8,057 nucleotides of DNA from an uncultured Ruminococcus sp. (GTDB taxonomy: Bacteria > Bacillota > Clostridia > Oscillospirales > Ruminococcaceae), in assembly GCA_902796865.1 (NCBI GenBank), contig CADBQZ010000209.1, forward strand, positions 1 to 8,057, in the 5' to 3' direction. Each line of letters starts with the position of its first letter. The first letter of the stretch is position 1. The translations under genes and the position numbers were made by a program. The notes below the pieces were generated by a model. The model was not told where the DNA came from, made no database searches, and was given only the letters and a program-made list of their open reading frames with translations. Below are positions 1-6,493 of this stretch, piece by piece.

Positions 1-1
1 A

Positions 2-363
<362 letters not shown>

Positions 364-364
<1 letters not shown>

Positions 365-768
365 TGAAAAGCTATAAACTCAAGATCATAACACCTGAAA
401 AGACTTTTTATGACGGTGAAACAGAACAGATCGTTGTCCGTACATCGGACGGTGATATGGGTGTGCTGGCAGGACATGAAAACTATGTTTCTGATCTGCC
501 TGCTGGTCAGTTCCGTGTGAAAATAGACGGAACGTATAAGACCGCCGCTATTTCAGGCGGAGTTCTTAAAGTCTCCAAGGAAGTTACAACTATCCTTGCT
601 ATGGCTGCGGAATGGGCAGATGAGATCGACCTCGACTGGGCAAAGCGTTCACAGGCAGATGCTGAAAAACGCCTTAAAGAAACTAAGAGCGATTTTGAGC
701 ACCGCCGAGCAGAACTTAAATTAAAAAGAGCGTTAAACAGACTGAGTGTCGGTTCAAGCAATCAATAA
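364..768 (+). CDS. atpC: F1Fo ATP synthase subunit epsilon
   Basis: Epsilon subunit of the F1 central stalk, which couples rotation to catalysis and inhibits ATP hydrolysis. The protein is 134 residues, the normal length. Residues 1-83 form the N-terminal beta sandwich, with the family-typical DGDMGVLAGHENYVSDL stretch near residues 29-45. Residues from about 84 form the two C-terminal helices, ending in a segment with LKRALNRLSV. An in-frame TTG sits at 361, but the ATG at 364 overlaps the atpD stop and gives the standard start MKSYKLKIITPE, so I chose 364. It is the last gene of the atp operon and is followed by a strong terminator. In the region that binds regulatory ATP in some Bacillus epsilon subunits (motif I/L-D-x-x-R-A), this protein has I88-D89 and A93 but tryptophan at 92 instead of arginine. 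Confidence 0.96.
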
Positions 769-773
769 AAAAT

Positions 774-809
774 ACAGTGTCTTCCGAATATGGGAAGGCA
801 CTGTTTTTT
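774..809 (+). terminator. Intrinsic terminator of the atp operon, probably bidirectional
   Basis: The arms 774-785 (ACAGTGTCTTCC) and 793-804 pair over 12 bp with a single G-U pair and a 7-base loop. Six T residues follow at 804-809, and a second T run follows shortly after. Six A residues at 767-772 precede the left arm, so on the minus strand the same hairpin is followed by a T run and could also stop leftward transcription coming from mrp. It lies 5 bases past the atpC stop. Confidence 0.93.
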
Positions 810-850
810 GCTTTTTCTATATTTTTGAGTAATATGAGTTTTAAAACATC

Positions 851-895
851 AAAAAAGCCATATTATTTCAGCTTTTTTATCAGAAATAATATGGC
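851..895 (-). terminator. Intrinsic terminator of the cls-mrp unit
   Basis: The arms 857-868 (GCCATATTATTT) and 884-895 are a perfect 12-bp inverted repeat around a 15-base loop. On the minus strand the hairpin is followed directly by six T residues (the A run at 851-856), placed 9 bases past the mrp stop codon, which is the arrangement of an intrinsic terminator. A second, overlapping pairing is possible: 851-858 (AAAAAAGC) with 871-878 (GCTTTTTT). That one could act on the plus strand but excludes the first. The stem is AT-rich, so terminator strength is uncertain. Confidence 0.8.
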
Positions 896-904
896 AAAAT
901 GATT

Positions 905-1720
905 TTAGATCTTTTCTATTTTGTCAGCCGCTTCATCGAGCCAGTTTCCTTCATAAAGCTCTATAGCACCCTTGTCACAGGCAGCTGCAAGCTTAGGGGA
1001 TACGGGCATTTTTCCAAGCACATCAAGTCCATATTCTTTTGCAATATTTTCTATGCTGCTCTTGCCGAAGATATCTATATGTTTGCCGCAGTCAGGGCAT
1101 TCAACATAGCTCATATTCTCGACAAGTCCGAGTATCGGTATATTCATAAGTTCAGCCATTTTTACAGCTTTTCCGACTATCATGGAAACAAGTTCCTGTG
1201 GTGATGTGACTACTACGATACCGTCAACAGGTATTGACTGAAATACTGTAAGCGGTACATCGCCTGTTCCAGGAGGCATATCAACGAACATATAGTCGAT
1301 GTCGCTCCATATAACATCTGTCCAGAACTGCTTTACAACACCTGCTATAACGGGGCCTCTCCATACGACGGGGTCTGTGTCGTTTTCAAGCATCATATTG
1401 ACAGACATAATGTTTATGCCTGTTGGTGTTTCAGCCGGATATATTCCCTGTTCGTCAGCAGCAGCTCGTCCTTTTACACCGAACGATTTAGGTATCGAAG
1501 GTCCTGTTATATCGGCATCAAGTATAGCTGTTCTGTATCCCTTTCTGTTCATATTTACGGCGAGAAGTGATGATACCATAGATTTTCCTACTCCGCCTTT
1601 TCCGCTTACTACACCTATGACCTTTTTGATCTGGCTTAACTGGTGAGGTCTTTCGATAAGACTTTCCGGCTGAGCGCATTTCTGGCTGCATGATGAACAG
1701 TCATGTGTACATTCACTCAT
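905..1720 (-). CDS. Mrp/NBP35-family iron-sulfur cluster carrier ATPase
   Basis: P-loop ATPase of the Mrp/ApbC/NBP35 family, which in characterised members binds and hands over Fe-S clusters to apoproteins in the cytoplasm. The protein is 271 residues. The deviant Walker A motif GKGGVGKS is at 40-47, the switch-like DADITGPS at 68-75, and the Walker B region VDMPPGTGD at 146-154. The bridging CPDC pair (C208 and C211), which holds the shared cluster in the dimer, is present. The N-terminus has no DUF59 domain; instead it has four closely spaced cysteines (C4, C8, C11, C15), resembling the extra N-terminal cluster site of NBP35, although the spacing differs. The start is supported by AAAGGAG about 8 bases upstream (1729-1735). 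It lies 37 bases downstream of cls on the same strand and ends at a terminator. The client protein is unknown. A ParA/MinD relative is ruled out by the CxxC pair and overall family match. Confidence 0.93.
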   Translation of the reverse strand: MSECTHDCSSCSQKCAQPESLIERPHQLSQIKKVIGVVSGKGGVGKSMVSSLLAVNMNRKGYRTAILDADITGPSIPKSFGVKGRAAADEQGIYPAETPTGINIMSVNMMLENDTDPVVWRGPVIAGVVKQFWTDVIWSDIDYMFVDMPPGTGDVPLTVFQSIPVDGIVVVTSPQELVSMIVGKAVKMAELMNIPILGLVENMSYVECPDCGKHIDIFGKSSIENIAKEYGLDVLGKMPVSPKLAAACDKGAIELYEGNWLDEAADKIEKI

Positions 1721-1757
1721 TGTTTTTGCTCCTTTCGTATTTACAATAAATTATTTG

Positions 1758-3302
1758 TCATAAGAGCGGTGCTATTATCCTTAAAAAGCCGCCGCCTATT
1801 CTTGATAAAAGAGACCTTTTGCTGCAGTCACGCAGCGTTATAGGTCTCGATTTTGCGAGTGTGTTCATAAAATCGAGCTTTATATCTGATATTACTGATG
1901 TGCCGTACATTACTGCTGCACATTCAAAGTGAAGATAAAGACTTCTGTAATCAAGATTTATCGTTCCTACGACTGATACTCTGTCGTCTGAAACAAAATT
2001 CTTTGCGTGTATAAAGCCCGGCATATATTCATATATTTTAACACCGAATTTTACAAGCTCCTTGTAATAGTTCCAACCGAGAAGATTCACATAGCCCTTA
2101 TCAGGGATGTGCGGTACGATTATCCTTACATCGACTCCGCTTTTAGCCGCAAATGTAAGAGCTGTTATCATTTCGTTATCTATTATAAGATATGGTGTTG
2201 TTATATATACATAGTCTTTTGCTTTTGAAATAATGTCAATATATACGGATTCACCTATACGTTCATCTGTAGTAGGACTGTCACCGAAAGGCTGTATATA
2301 TCCGTCTGTCTTTTTTGATGCTGCAATGTTTTCAGGGTACGGGATATATTTTTCATAGTCTGTGAGCTGCTTTTTTTTGAATTCCCACATCTGTATGAAC
2401 ATGACGGTAAAACTCCATGCGGCTTCGCCCTTTACCATTACCGCACTGTCCTTCCAGTGACCGAAGCGTTTTGTGCGGTTTATATATTCATCGGCTATGT
2501 TTATTCCTCCGCAGAATGCTGTTACGCCGTCTATCACTGCAATTTTACGGTGATCTCTGTTATTTTGTACAGATGAAAGGAACGGTCTGAACGGATTGAA
2601 TACACGGCATATTATGCCTTTGCTTTCTATCATTTGTTTGAATTGCCTTGGACGGTGTATCTGCGTGCCCATACCGTCATAAAGCATCCTTACTTCTACG
2701 CCTTCTTTGACTTTTTGCTCCAGTACAGACAGAACTTTGTCTAACATTTGTCCTTCATCAATTATGAAGTATTCCATGAAAATATATTTTTTTGCTTTCT
2801 TGAGTTCTGATATAAGGCGGTCTAATTTTTCTTCGCCTATCTTGAAATACTTTATACCTGTATTTTTATATACAGGGTAATTACCGTATTCATTTATGTA
2901 TTTTGCAAGCCGTCCCGAGTAAATATCCTCTTGAGTCAGATCATCAATGACACGTCTGTCCTGTGGGATAAGCGGTCTTGTCATTTTTACCATGCGGTTT
3001 TTTTTGTCATAAAAAAAAGCCGTTCCGAGCTGTGCATGGAAGAATATATAAAGTGCTGCTCCCACTATAGGTATTATCATGATAATGATAGACCATGAAA
3101 GCTTATAAGCCGGGTTTGTTTCTTCTTTATTTATGACATATACTACAAATATTATAGAAATAACTGTCTGTGCTCCGTAAACAACATTTGAATATTCGTG
3201 CATCTTAAAGAAGAATGTCAGAACAAAAAGAGCCTGTATAAACAGAAGAAGAAATACGAGCAGATTTCTGTTGAATATTTTTTTGAGCCACTTGAATTTC
3301 AT
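1758..3302 (-). CDS. cls: Cardiolipin synthase (phospholipase D family)
   Basis: Membrane enzyme that condenses two phosphatidylglycerols into cardiolipin and glycerol. The protein is 514 residues, close to the usual length of about 480-510. Hydrophobic spans are at roughly 13-32, 40-57 and 69-88; the last belongs to the PLDc_N domain. Two complete HKD catalytic motifs follow: H251-x-K253-x4-D258, followed by GGINIADEY, and H432-x-K434-x4-D439, followed by GTINLDYRS. All catalytic residues are intact. The start at 3302 is preceded by a modest GGTGA-type ribosome site with 4-5 bases spacing. It is the first gene of a leftward unit with mrp and has a strong promoter near 3381-3409. Many clostridia carry several cls paralogues, so this copy need not be the main one. 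Phosphatidylserine synthases share the HKD fold but lack this N-terminal architecture. Confidence 0.94.
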   Translation of the reverse strand: MKFKWLKKIFNRNLLVFLLLFIQALFVLTFFFKMHEYSNVVYGAQTVISIIFVVYVINKEETNPAYKLSWSIIIMIIPIVGAALYIFFHAQLGTAFFYDKKNRMVKMTRPLIPQDRRVIDDLTQEDIYSGRLAKYINEYGNYPVYKNTGIKYFKIGEEKLDRLISELKKAKKYIFMEYFIIDEGQMLDKVLSVLEQKVKEGVEVRMLYDGMGTQIHRPRQFKQMIESKGIICRVFNPFRPFLSSVQNNRDHRKIAVIDGVTAFCGGINIADEYINRTKRFGHWKDSAVMVKGEAAWSFTVMFIQMWEFKKKQLTDYEKYIPYPENIAASKKTDGYIQPFGDSPTTDERIGESVYIDIISKAKDYVYITTPYLIIDNEMITALTFAAKSGVDVRIIVPHIPDKGYVNLLGWNYYKELVKFGVKIYEYMPGFIHAKNFVSDDRVSVVGTINLDYRSLYLHFECAAVMYGTSVISDIKLDFMNTLAKSRPITLRDCSKRSLLSRIGGGFLRIIAPLL

Positions 3303-3352
3303 TTTTCACCAAACTCTCATATTGGATAGTTTTTATTTTTTCACATATAAGC

Positions 3353-3393
3353 GATATGATATAATAAATGCTTTGCATTTATTATATCATATC
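3353..3393. repeat. Perfect 19-bp inverted repeat with 3-base loop
   Basis: The arms 3353-3371 and 3375-3393 are exact reverse complements, separated by TTT. Each arm contains TGATATAAT, an extended -10 element, facing inwards from each side (3357-3365 on plus, 3381-3389 on minus). There is no adjacent T run on either strand, so it does not look like an intrinsic terminator. It lies 50 bases upstream of the cls start and overlaps the predicted cls-mrp promoter. The function is unknown; an operator or a DNA cruciform is possible. Confidence 0.9.
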
Positions 3394-3409
3394 ATGTTAT
3401 TCTTGTAAA
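3381..3409 (-). promoter_or_regulatory. Predicted sigma-A promoter for cls-mrp
   Basis: On the minus strand, a -35 box TTTACA (3404-3409) is separated by 17 bases from a consensus -10 TATAAT (3381-3386), which also has an upstream TG (TGATATAAT). Transcription would start near 3374, in the loop of the palindrome, giving a leader of about 70 bases before cls. The match to consensus is strong; activity itself is inferred. Confidence 0.78.
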
Positions 3410-3503
3410 GTGATTTTTAAATGCAGCAAGTTTTAAATATTTTTATTTTTAATTATATGGCATAAATAGTTAGATTTCTCATAAACTTTTTTGTAATTTT
3501 GAC

Positions 3504-3532
3504 TAGACAAATCGTACTTTATATGTTATAAT
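3504..3532 (+). promoter_or_regulatory. Predicted sigma-A promoter of the pyr operon
   Basis: TAGACA (3504-3509) and TATAAT (3527-3532) are spaced by 17 bases, and a TG one base before the -10 makes it an extended -10 promoter. A TTGACT at 3499-3504 would be a better -35 box by sequence, but its 22-base spacing is too long. Transcription is expected to start near 3539, just before the PyrR-binding leader structure. Confidence 0.82.
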
Positions 3533-3543
3533 AGAAAAGGTAA

Positions 3544-3576
3544 ACCTTTAAGTTGATCCCGTGAGGTCGGCAAGGT
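3544..3576 (+). promoter_or_regulatory. PyrR-binding RNA loop (anti-antiterminator)
   Basis: The leader folds into a lower stem ACCTT/AAGGT (3544-3548 with 3572-3576), an internal loop, and an upper stem closed by a CCGTGA hexaloop (3559-3564). The string TCCCGTGAGG at 3557-3566 fits the conserved PyrR recognition pattern UCCNGNGAGG, and the flanking CCTTTAA and AAGG elements also match known pyr leaders. In characterised systems, PyrR with UMP stabilises this loop and so lets the downstream terminator form. The first gene after it is pyrR, which supports an autoregulatory loop. Confidence 0.9.
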
Positions 3577-3619
3577 GTGATAAATTGCAAATAGGGATCT
3601 TTGTATCCCCTGAGTTTAC

Positions 3620-3653
3620 ACGCTTATCTGTCTTGCGGCAGATAGGCGTTTTT
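3620..3653 (+). terminator. Attenuator terminator in the pyr leader
   Basis: The arms 3620-3632 and 3637-3649 pair over 13 bp with two G-U pairs and a UUGC loop. T residues follow at 3649-3653 and again after one G. It ends 23 bases before the pyrR start, so transcription that stops here makes none of the operon. Together with the upstream PyrR-binding loop it forms a typical pyrimidine attenuator. Upstream segments with competing pairing are 3540-3545 with 3614-3619, and 3555-3560 with 3594-3599. Confidence 0.92.
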
Positions 3654-3676
3654 GTTTTGAGAACAGAGGTGATATA

Positions 3677-4213
3677 TTGGAACAGAAAGCTGTTATTATG
3701 GACGAAAGCAATATGAAAAGAGCTGTAGCCCGTATAACTTATGAGATACTCGAACGCAACAAGGGGACTGATGACCTTTGCGTTATAGGTATTTTTTCAA
3801 GGGGCGTTGCATTTGCTCAGAGGATCGCTGATAAGATAAGCGAGCTTGAACACACCGAGATACCCTACGGAGCGCTTGATATAACTGCATATCGTGATGA
3901 TGACAAGCAGAAAGGCAGTTATGCCGACAGGACGGATATAGGCTTTTCGGTGCGTGATAAGAAAATAGTTATCGTTGATGATGTTTTCTATACCGGAAGA
4001 AGTACAAGAGCCGCCATAGATGCTATAATGGAAAGAGGAAGACCACGTTCAATACAGCTTGCGGTCCTGATAGACAGGGGACACAGAGAGCTCCCGATAA
4101 GACCTGATTATGTCGGAAAAAATCTTCCGACATCAAGAGAGGAAAATGTCAAGGTATTTGTAAAGGAGCTTGACGGTAAAGATTTCGTTGCGATATACAC
4201 TGACAATGCTTAG
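3677..4213 (+). CDS. pyrR: PyrR bifunctional pyr operon attenuator / uracil phosphoribosyltransferase
   Basis: RNA-binding regulator that senses UMP/UTP and PRPP and controls pyr mRNA termination; family members also have uracil phosphoribosyltransferase activity. The protein is 178 residues, the normal length. It has a type I PRT fold with the PRPP-binding motif IVIVDDVFYTGRST at 97-110, the LDITAYRDD stretch at 67-75, and the highly conserved LAVLIDRGHRELPIRPDYVGKN at 128-149. The start is TTG at 3677: it follows an AGAGGTG ribosome site (3665-3671), and the resulting MEQKAVIMDE lines up with the known family N-terminus (MNQKAVILDE in B. subtilis, from memory). The next ATG at 3698 would remove that conserved segment. 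It is the first gene of the operon, directly below the attenuator. Its TAG stop lies within the AGGAGG ribosome site of pyrC, suggesting coupled translation. Confidence 0.96.
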   Translation: MEQKAVIMDESNMKRAVARITYEILERNKGTDDLCVIGIFSRGVAFAQRIADKISELEHTEIPYGALDITAYRDDDKQKGSYADRTDIGFSVRDKKIVIVDDVFYTGRSTRAAIDAIMERGRPRSIQLAVLIDRGHRELPIRPDYVGKNLPTSREENVKVFVKELDGKDFVAIYTDNA

Positions 4214-4217
4214 GAGG
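4212..4217 (+). promoter_or_regulatory. Ribosome binding site that sets the pyrC start
   Basis: A full consensus AGGAGG overlaps the pyrR stop codon. It ends one base before an ATG at 4219 and seven bases before an in-frame ATG at 4225. Only the second has workable spacing, so 4225 is taken as the pyrC start. Confidence 0.85.
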
Positions 4218-4224
4218 AATGAGA

Positions 4225-5499
4225 ATGAGTTCGATTCTTTTGAAAAATGTCCGGGCATTCGATAAGGGGCTTGACAGAGTATGTGATATTCTTATCGAAG
4301 ACGGTATAATAAAGCGCATTGATGATTGTATAGTTCATGAATGCGATAAGGAGCTTGACTGCACAGGACTTATTGCTATGCCGTCGCTTTTTGATATGCA
4401 CGTCCATTTCAGAGATCCCGGGCTTACCTATAAAGAGGATATAGTTACAGGCTGCCGTGCAGCAGCAGCGGGAGGCTTTACGGGGGTCGCTTGTATGCCT
4501 AATACAAAGCCGGAAACTGATACGCCTGAAACGATACAATATATCAAGACAAAAGCAAACGGTTCCGGCGTGAAAGTTTATCCTGTTGCCTGCATCACAA
4601 AAGGCCTTAAAGGCGAAGAAATGTGTGATTATGAGCTTTTGAAAAAAGCAGGAGCTATCGCTGTTTCAGATGACGGAAGACCTGTTGAGGACCCGTCGAT
4701 GCTCAGAAATGCTATGGTTTCTGCATATGATGCAGGACTTCCTGTAATATCTCATTGTGAAGATCTTAAAATAATCGACGGCGGCATAATCAATAAAGGT
4801 AAGATCTCAGAAAAGCTTATGGTAAAAGGCATGGACAGGCTTTCTGAGGACAGTATAACAGAGCGTGAGATAAATACCGCTGCTGCTACCGGAACAAGGA
4901 TACACATAGCCCATGTAAGTACAAAGGGCAGCATTGAGATAATAAGAAATGCAAAAAAGCATGGCATAAGAGTTACCTGTGAGACCTGTCCGCATTATTT
5001 TACACTTACTGATGAACTTCTGCTTTCAAAGGATGCGGATTACAGAATGAATCCGCCGCTTCGTGAAGAAGAGGACAGACTTGCGGTCATTGAGGGAATA
5101 AAGGACGGTACTGTTGACTGTATAGTTACCGACCATGCACCGCATTCAAAAGAGGAAAAAGCAGATTTTTATAAAGCGCCTAACGGCATCGTAGGACTTG
5201 AAACTTCGCTTGCGGCAACACTGAATATGCTGTATCATCAGTGCGATGTACCGCTTGAAAAGATAGTTGATATGATGTCTGTAAAGCCTAGAGAGATACT
5301 GGGGCTTCCGATAGAACGCATACAGGAGGGAAGTCCTGCTAATATTTGCATTGCCGATCTTGAAAAGGAATGGACGGTAGAACCTGAGAAATTCAGGAGC
5401 AAAGGAAAAAATACCGCTTTTAAAGGAATGAAGCTCAAGGGCAAACCGATAGCTACTATTTCGGAAGGTATTCTTATATATCATTGTAATGAAAAATAA
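4225..5499 (+). CDS. pyrC: Dihydroorotase, class I
   Basis: Zinc amidohydrolase that cyclises N-carbamoyl-L-aspartate to dihydroorotate, the third step of UMP synthesis, in the cytoplasm. The protein is 424 residues from the chosen start, typical of the class I monofunctional type found in Firmicutes. Metal and substrate motifs are intact: HVHFRDPG with H59 and H61, the PNTKP loop, SDDGRP with D149/D150, H177 in SHCED, H230 in HIAHVST, the MNPPLR stretch, and D303 in TDHAPHS. The GLETSL segment follows. An upstream ATG at 4219 adds two residues but sits too close to the AGGAGG site. Allantoinases and hydantoinases share the fold, but these motifs and the pyr operon context argue clearly for dihydroorotase. 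In B. subtilis pyrC follows pyrB; here it follows pyrR directly, with no pyrB or uracil permease in between. Confidence 0.96.
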   Translation: MSSILLKNVRAFDKGLDRVCDILIEDGIIKRIDDCIVHECDKELDCTGLIAMPSLFDMHVHFRDPGLTYKEDIVTGCRAAAAGGFTGVACMPNTKPETDTPETIQYIKTKANGSGVKVYPVACITKGLKGEEMCDYELLKKAGAIAVSDDGRPVEDPSMLRNAMVSAYDAGLPVISHCEDLKIIDGGIINKGKISEKLMVKGMDRLSEDSITEREINTAAATGTRIHIAHVSTKGSIEIIRNAKKHGIRVTCETCPHYFTLTDELLLSKDADYRMNPPLREEEDRLAVIEGIKDGTVDCIVTDHAPHSKEEKADFYKAPNGIVGLETSLAATLNMLYHQCDVPLEKIVDMMSVKPREILGLPIERIQEGSPANICIADLEKEWTVEPEKFRSKGKNTAFKGMKLKGKPIATISEGILIYHCNEK

Positions 5500-5520
5500 T
5501 AATATAAAGGAGTTAGCGCT

Positions 5521-6447
5521 ATGTCATTTGACAGACTTATTAAAAGGATAATCGAAACAAAAAACCCTACAGTCGTAGGGCTTGATCCAAAGCTTGATTA
5601 TGTTCCGGAATTTATTGTGAAAAAGCATTTTGAAAAATCGGGACAGACACTTAAAGCTGCTGCCGATGCTCTTTTTGAGTTCAACAAGAGCATAATTGAC
5701 GAGGTATATGACATCGTACCGGCAATAAAGCCACAGGCTGCTTATTATGAAATGTACGGACATTTCGGAGTGGAAACGCTTGAAAAGACGATAAGCTATG
5801 CAAAGCAAAAGGGTATGTTTGTCATGACTGACGGCAAGAGAAATGACATCGGCGCTACTATGCAGGCATATGCTGCTGCACATCTTGGAACAGTAAAGGT
5901 CGGAGATAATGACATAGCTCCTTTTGATGCTGATGCTCTTACTGTAAACGGATACTTAGGTACTGACGGCATCGCTCCTCTTCTTGAGATATGCCGAAGC
6001 AAAGACAAGGGAATATTTGTTTTGTGCAAGACTTCAAACAAGTCCAGCGGAGAACTTCAGGACAAGCTCATAGACGGAACGCCTGTTTATGCGGTAATGG
6101 GTGATATGTGCGAAAACTGGGGCAGTGATAATATAGGAAGTTACGGCTATTCGGATGTCGGCGCTGTAGTTGGTGCGACATATCCGGAACAGCTCACAGA
6201 GCTTCGTGAAAGACTTCCGCATACTATGTTTTTAGTACCCGGATACGGCGCTCAGGGCGGCGGCGGAAAGGGTGTTTCCGGAGCATTTGACAAAGACGGA
6301 CTCGGTGCTGTAGTCAATTCATCAAGAGGTATCATGTGTGCTTATAAGAATGAGGAAAACTGCGCCGAAGAAGATTTTGCAAAGGCTGCAAGGCGTGAAG
6401 CTGTTCGTATGAGAGATGATATAACATCATATACCGGTCTTAAATGA
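5521..6447 (+). CDS. pyrF: Orotidine 5'-phosphate decarboxylase, long form
   Basis: Decarboxylates OMP to UMP, the last step of the de novo pathway. The protein is 308 residues, which places it in the long subfamily rather than the roughly 240-residue form of B. subtilis. The TIM-barrel features are D22 in VVGLDPK, K70 in AIKPQ, the catalytic DxKxxD array at D104, K106 and D109 (TDGKRNDIG), VPGYGAQGGG near the end, and the phosphate-binding R269 in SSRGI. The start has a good AAAGGAG site (5506-5512) with 8 bases spacing. It lies 21 bases after pyrC, so it is in the same transcript. Placing pyrF before carA rather than near the end of the operon is unlike B. subtilis. Confidence 0.96.
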   Translation: MSFDRLIKRIIETKNPTVVGLDPKLDYVPEFIVKKHFEKSGQTLKAAADALFEFNKSIIDEVYDIVPAIKPQAAYYEMYGHFGVETLEKTISYAKQKGMFVMTDGKRNDIGATMQAYAAAHLGTVKVGDNDIAPFDADALTVNGYLGTDGIAPLLEICRSKDKGIFVLCKTSNKSSGELQDKLIDGTPVYAVMGDMCENWGSDNIGSYGYSDVGAVVGATYPEQLTELRERLPHTMFLVPGYGAQGGGGKGVSGAFDKDGLGAVVNSSRGIMCAYKNEENCAEEDFAKAARREAVRMRDDITSYTGLK

Positions 6448-6493
6448 CCCGCATAATGATCGTGATAAACAGTATTTTGAAAGGAATGATCTA

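Larger units (their letters stand above)
3303..3503. other. Divergent intergenic region between cls and the pyr promoter
   Basis: This AT-rich spacer separates leftward cls from the rightward pyr operon. It contains the cls ribosome site, a large perfect palindrome, and the leftward promoter. From about 3411 to 3500 it is T- and A-rich with short repeats of TTTTAAAT type; part of this may act as an UP element for the pyr promoter. No open frame with a credible ribosome site or family match was seen, and no RNA gene was recognised. Confidence 0.7.

Noticed and set aside
899..1204. 101-residue plus-strand open frame
   Set aside because: Begins inside the intergenic hairpin region and runs antisense through mrp; its sequence resembles no family and mrp is clearly real.
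1299..1646. 115-residue plus-strand open frame within mrp
   Set aside because: A shadow of the conserved Mrp P-loop region on the other strand.
3337..3365. Rightward promoter from the plus-strand TGATATAAT in the palindrome
   Set aside because: No good -35 box at 16-18 bases upstream (only T-rich sequence), and a better promoter for the pyr operon lies at 3504-3532.
3353..3393. Palindrome as an intrinsic terminator
   Set aside because: The stem is AT-rich, has no T run directly after it on either strand, and lies between divergent genes where no terminator is needed.
3499..3532. TTGACT as the -35 box of the pyr promoter
   Set aside because: Spacing to TATAAT is 22 bases, too long; TAGACA at 17 bases fits better.
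4219..4224. Upstream ATG for pyrC
   Set aside because: Only one base separates it from AGGAGG; the ATG at 4225 has proper spacing.
4210..4539. 109-residue minus-strand open frame
   Set aside because: Antisense to the conserved N-terminal metal-binding region of pyrC; no independent support.
5146..5484. 112-residue minus-strand open frame
   Set aside because: Antisense to the pyrC C-terminus, with no start context or family similarity.
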